Assembly (NCBI GenBank): GCA_002331335.1
Contig: DCZO01000035.1
Span: 103,122-134,241 of the forward strand
From: Nitrospira sp. UBA2082
GTDB lineage: Bacteria; Nitrospirota; Nitrospiria; Nitrospirales; Nitrospiraceae
Direction of reading: 5' to 3'
Length of the DNA stretch: 31,120 nt
Both the position numbers and the translations under genes were made by a program. Position 1 is the stretch's first letter, and the number at the start of each line of letters is the position of its first letter. The notes under the pieces are model-generated. The model worked only from the letters and a program-made list of their open reading frames with translations. It did not search any database and was not told the origin of the DNA. Below, piece after piece: positions 31,073 to 31,120 of this stretch.

Positions 31073-31120
31073 TCAGCGGGCTGGACTCGACTCTCCCTGC
31101 ATCTTCTCTTCCGGAAGCAC
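31073..31120 (-). CDS. possible C-terminal end of an upstream gene
   Basis: The minus-strand frame from the right edge reads VLPEEKMQGESSPAR and then TGA (31073-31075). A hydrophilic end of this kind would suit the last codons of a gene lying beyond the window, 59 bases before the hydrolase ATG. Too short to identify; it could be chance. Confidence 0.25.
   Translation of the reverse strand: MLPEEKMQGESSPAR

Overview
The window looks like chromosomal backbone from a Nitrospira-type bacterium (phylum Nitrospirota). The lineage call is inference from gene content and base composition (GC-rich, roughly 55-60 percent by eye); no marker gene was searched. Supporting points are a 2-oxoacid:ferredoxin oxidoreductase beta subunit at the left edge (the type used in the reductive TCA cycle), a yceD-rpmF-plsX-fabHDG-acpP-fabF-rnc cluster, a pilC-pilS-pilR set, many GTG starts, and several c-di-GMP-type proteins. 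No rRNA, tRNA, CRISPR array or intact insertion sequence was seen.

Layout. 1-293: 5' part of a 2-oxoacid:ferredoxin oxidoreductase beta gene on the minus strand. 294-741: promoter-bearing gap. 742-2434, plus strand: a free-standing methylenetetrahydrofolate reductase C-terminal-type Cys protein, queF and apaH. Two inverted repeats flank queF. 2462-5015, minus strand: folD, a metF-like reductase and panB, a one-carbon folate/pantothenate operon with tight junctions. 5218-6950, plus strand: an exported beta-propeller protein overlapping a Cys-rich, His-tailed protein. 7061-7459: a PilZ protein.

7595-17056, minus strand, read right to left: rpsF-ssb-rpsR, yceD (DUF177)-rpmF, plsX-fabH-fabD-fabG-acpP-fabF, rnc, then two tandem exported cyclophilins. 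This joins ribosomal proteins, the start of lipid synthesis, the fatty acid elongation cycle and RNase III.

17057-18680: the only accessory-looking stretch. It holds what appears to be a decayed nucleotidyltransferase cassette, about 340 bases with no recognisable gene, an intact DUF4288 gene and strong palindromes.

18681-29405, minus strand, read right to left: pgsA, pilC, pilS, pilR, ispE, prs, rplY, pth, ychF and a receiver-GGDEF protein with degenerate active sites. 29569-29886: a small unknown plus-strand gene with a good promoter. 29889-31013: a beta-lactamase-fold serine hydrolase.

Most of the window is ordinary housekeeping DNA. The items most worth a second look are the degenerate receiver-GGDEF protein together with a PilZ protein that keeps its ligand motif, the decayed cassette and DUF4288 gene in the variable island, the long inverted repeat before queF, a dispersed 19-base repeat, and the solo MTHFR C-terminal-type protein with a possibly leaderless mRNA.
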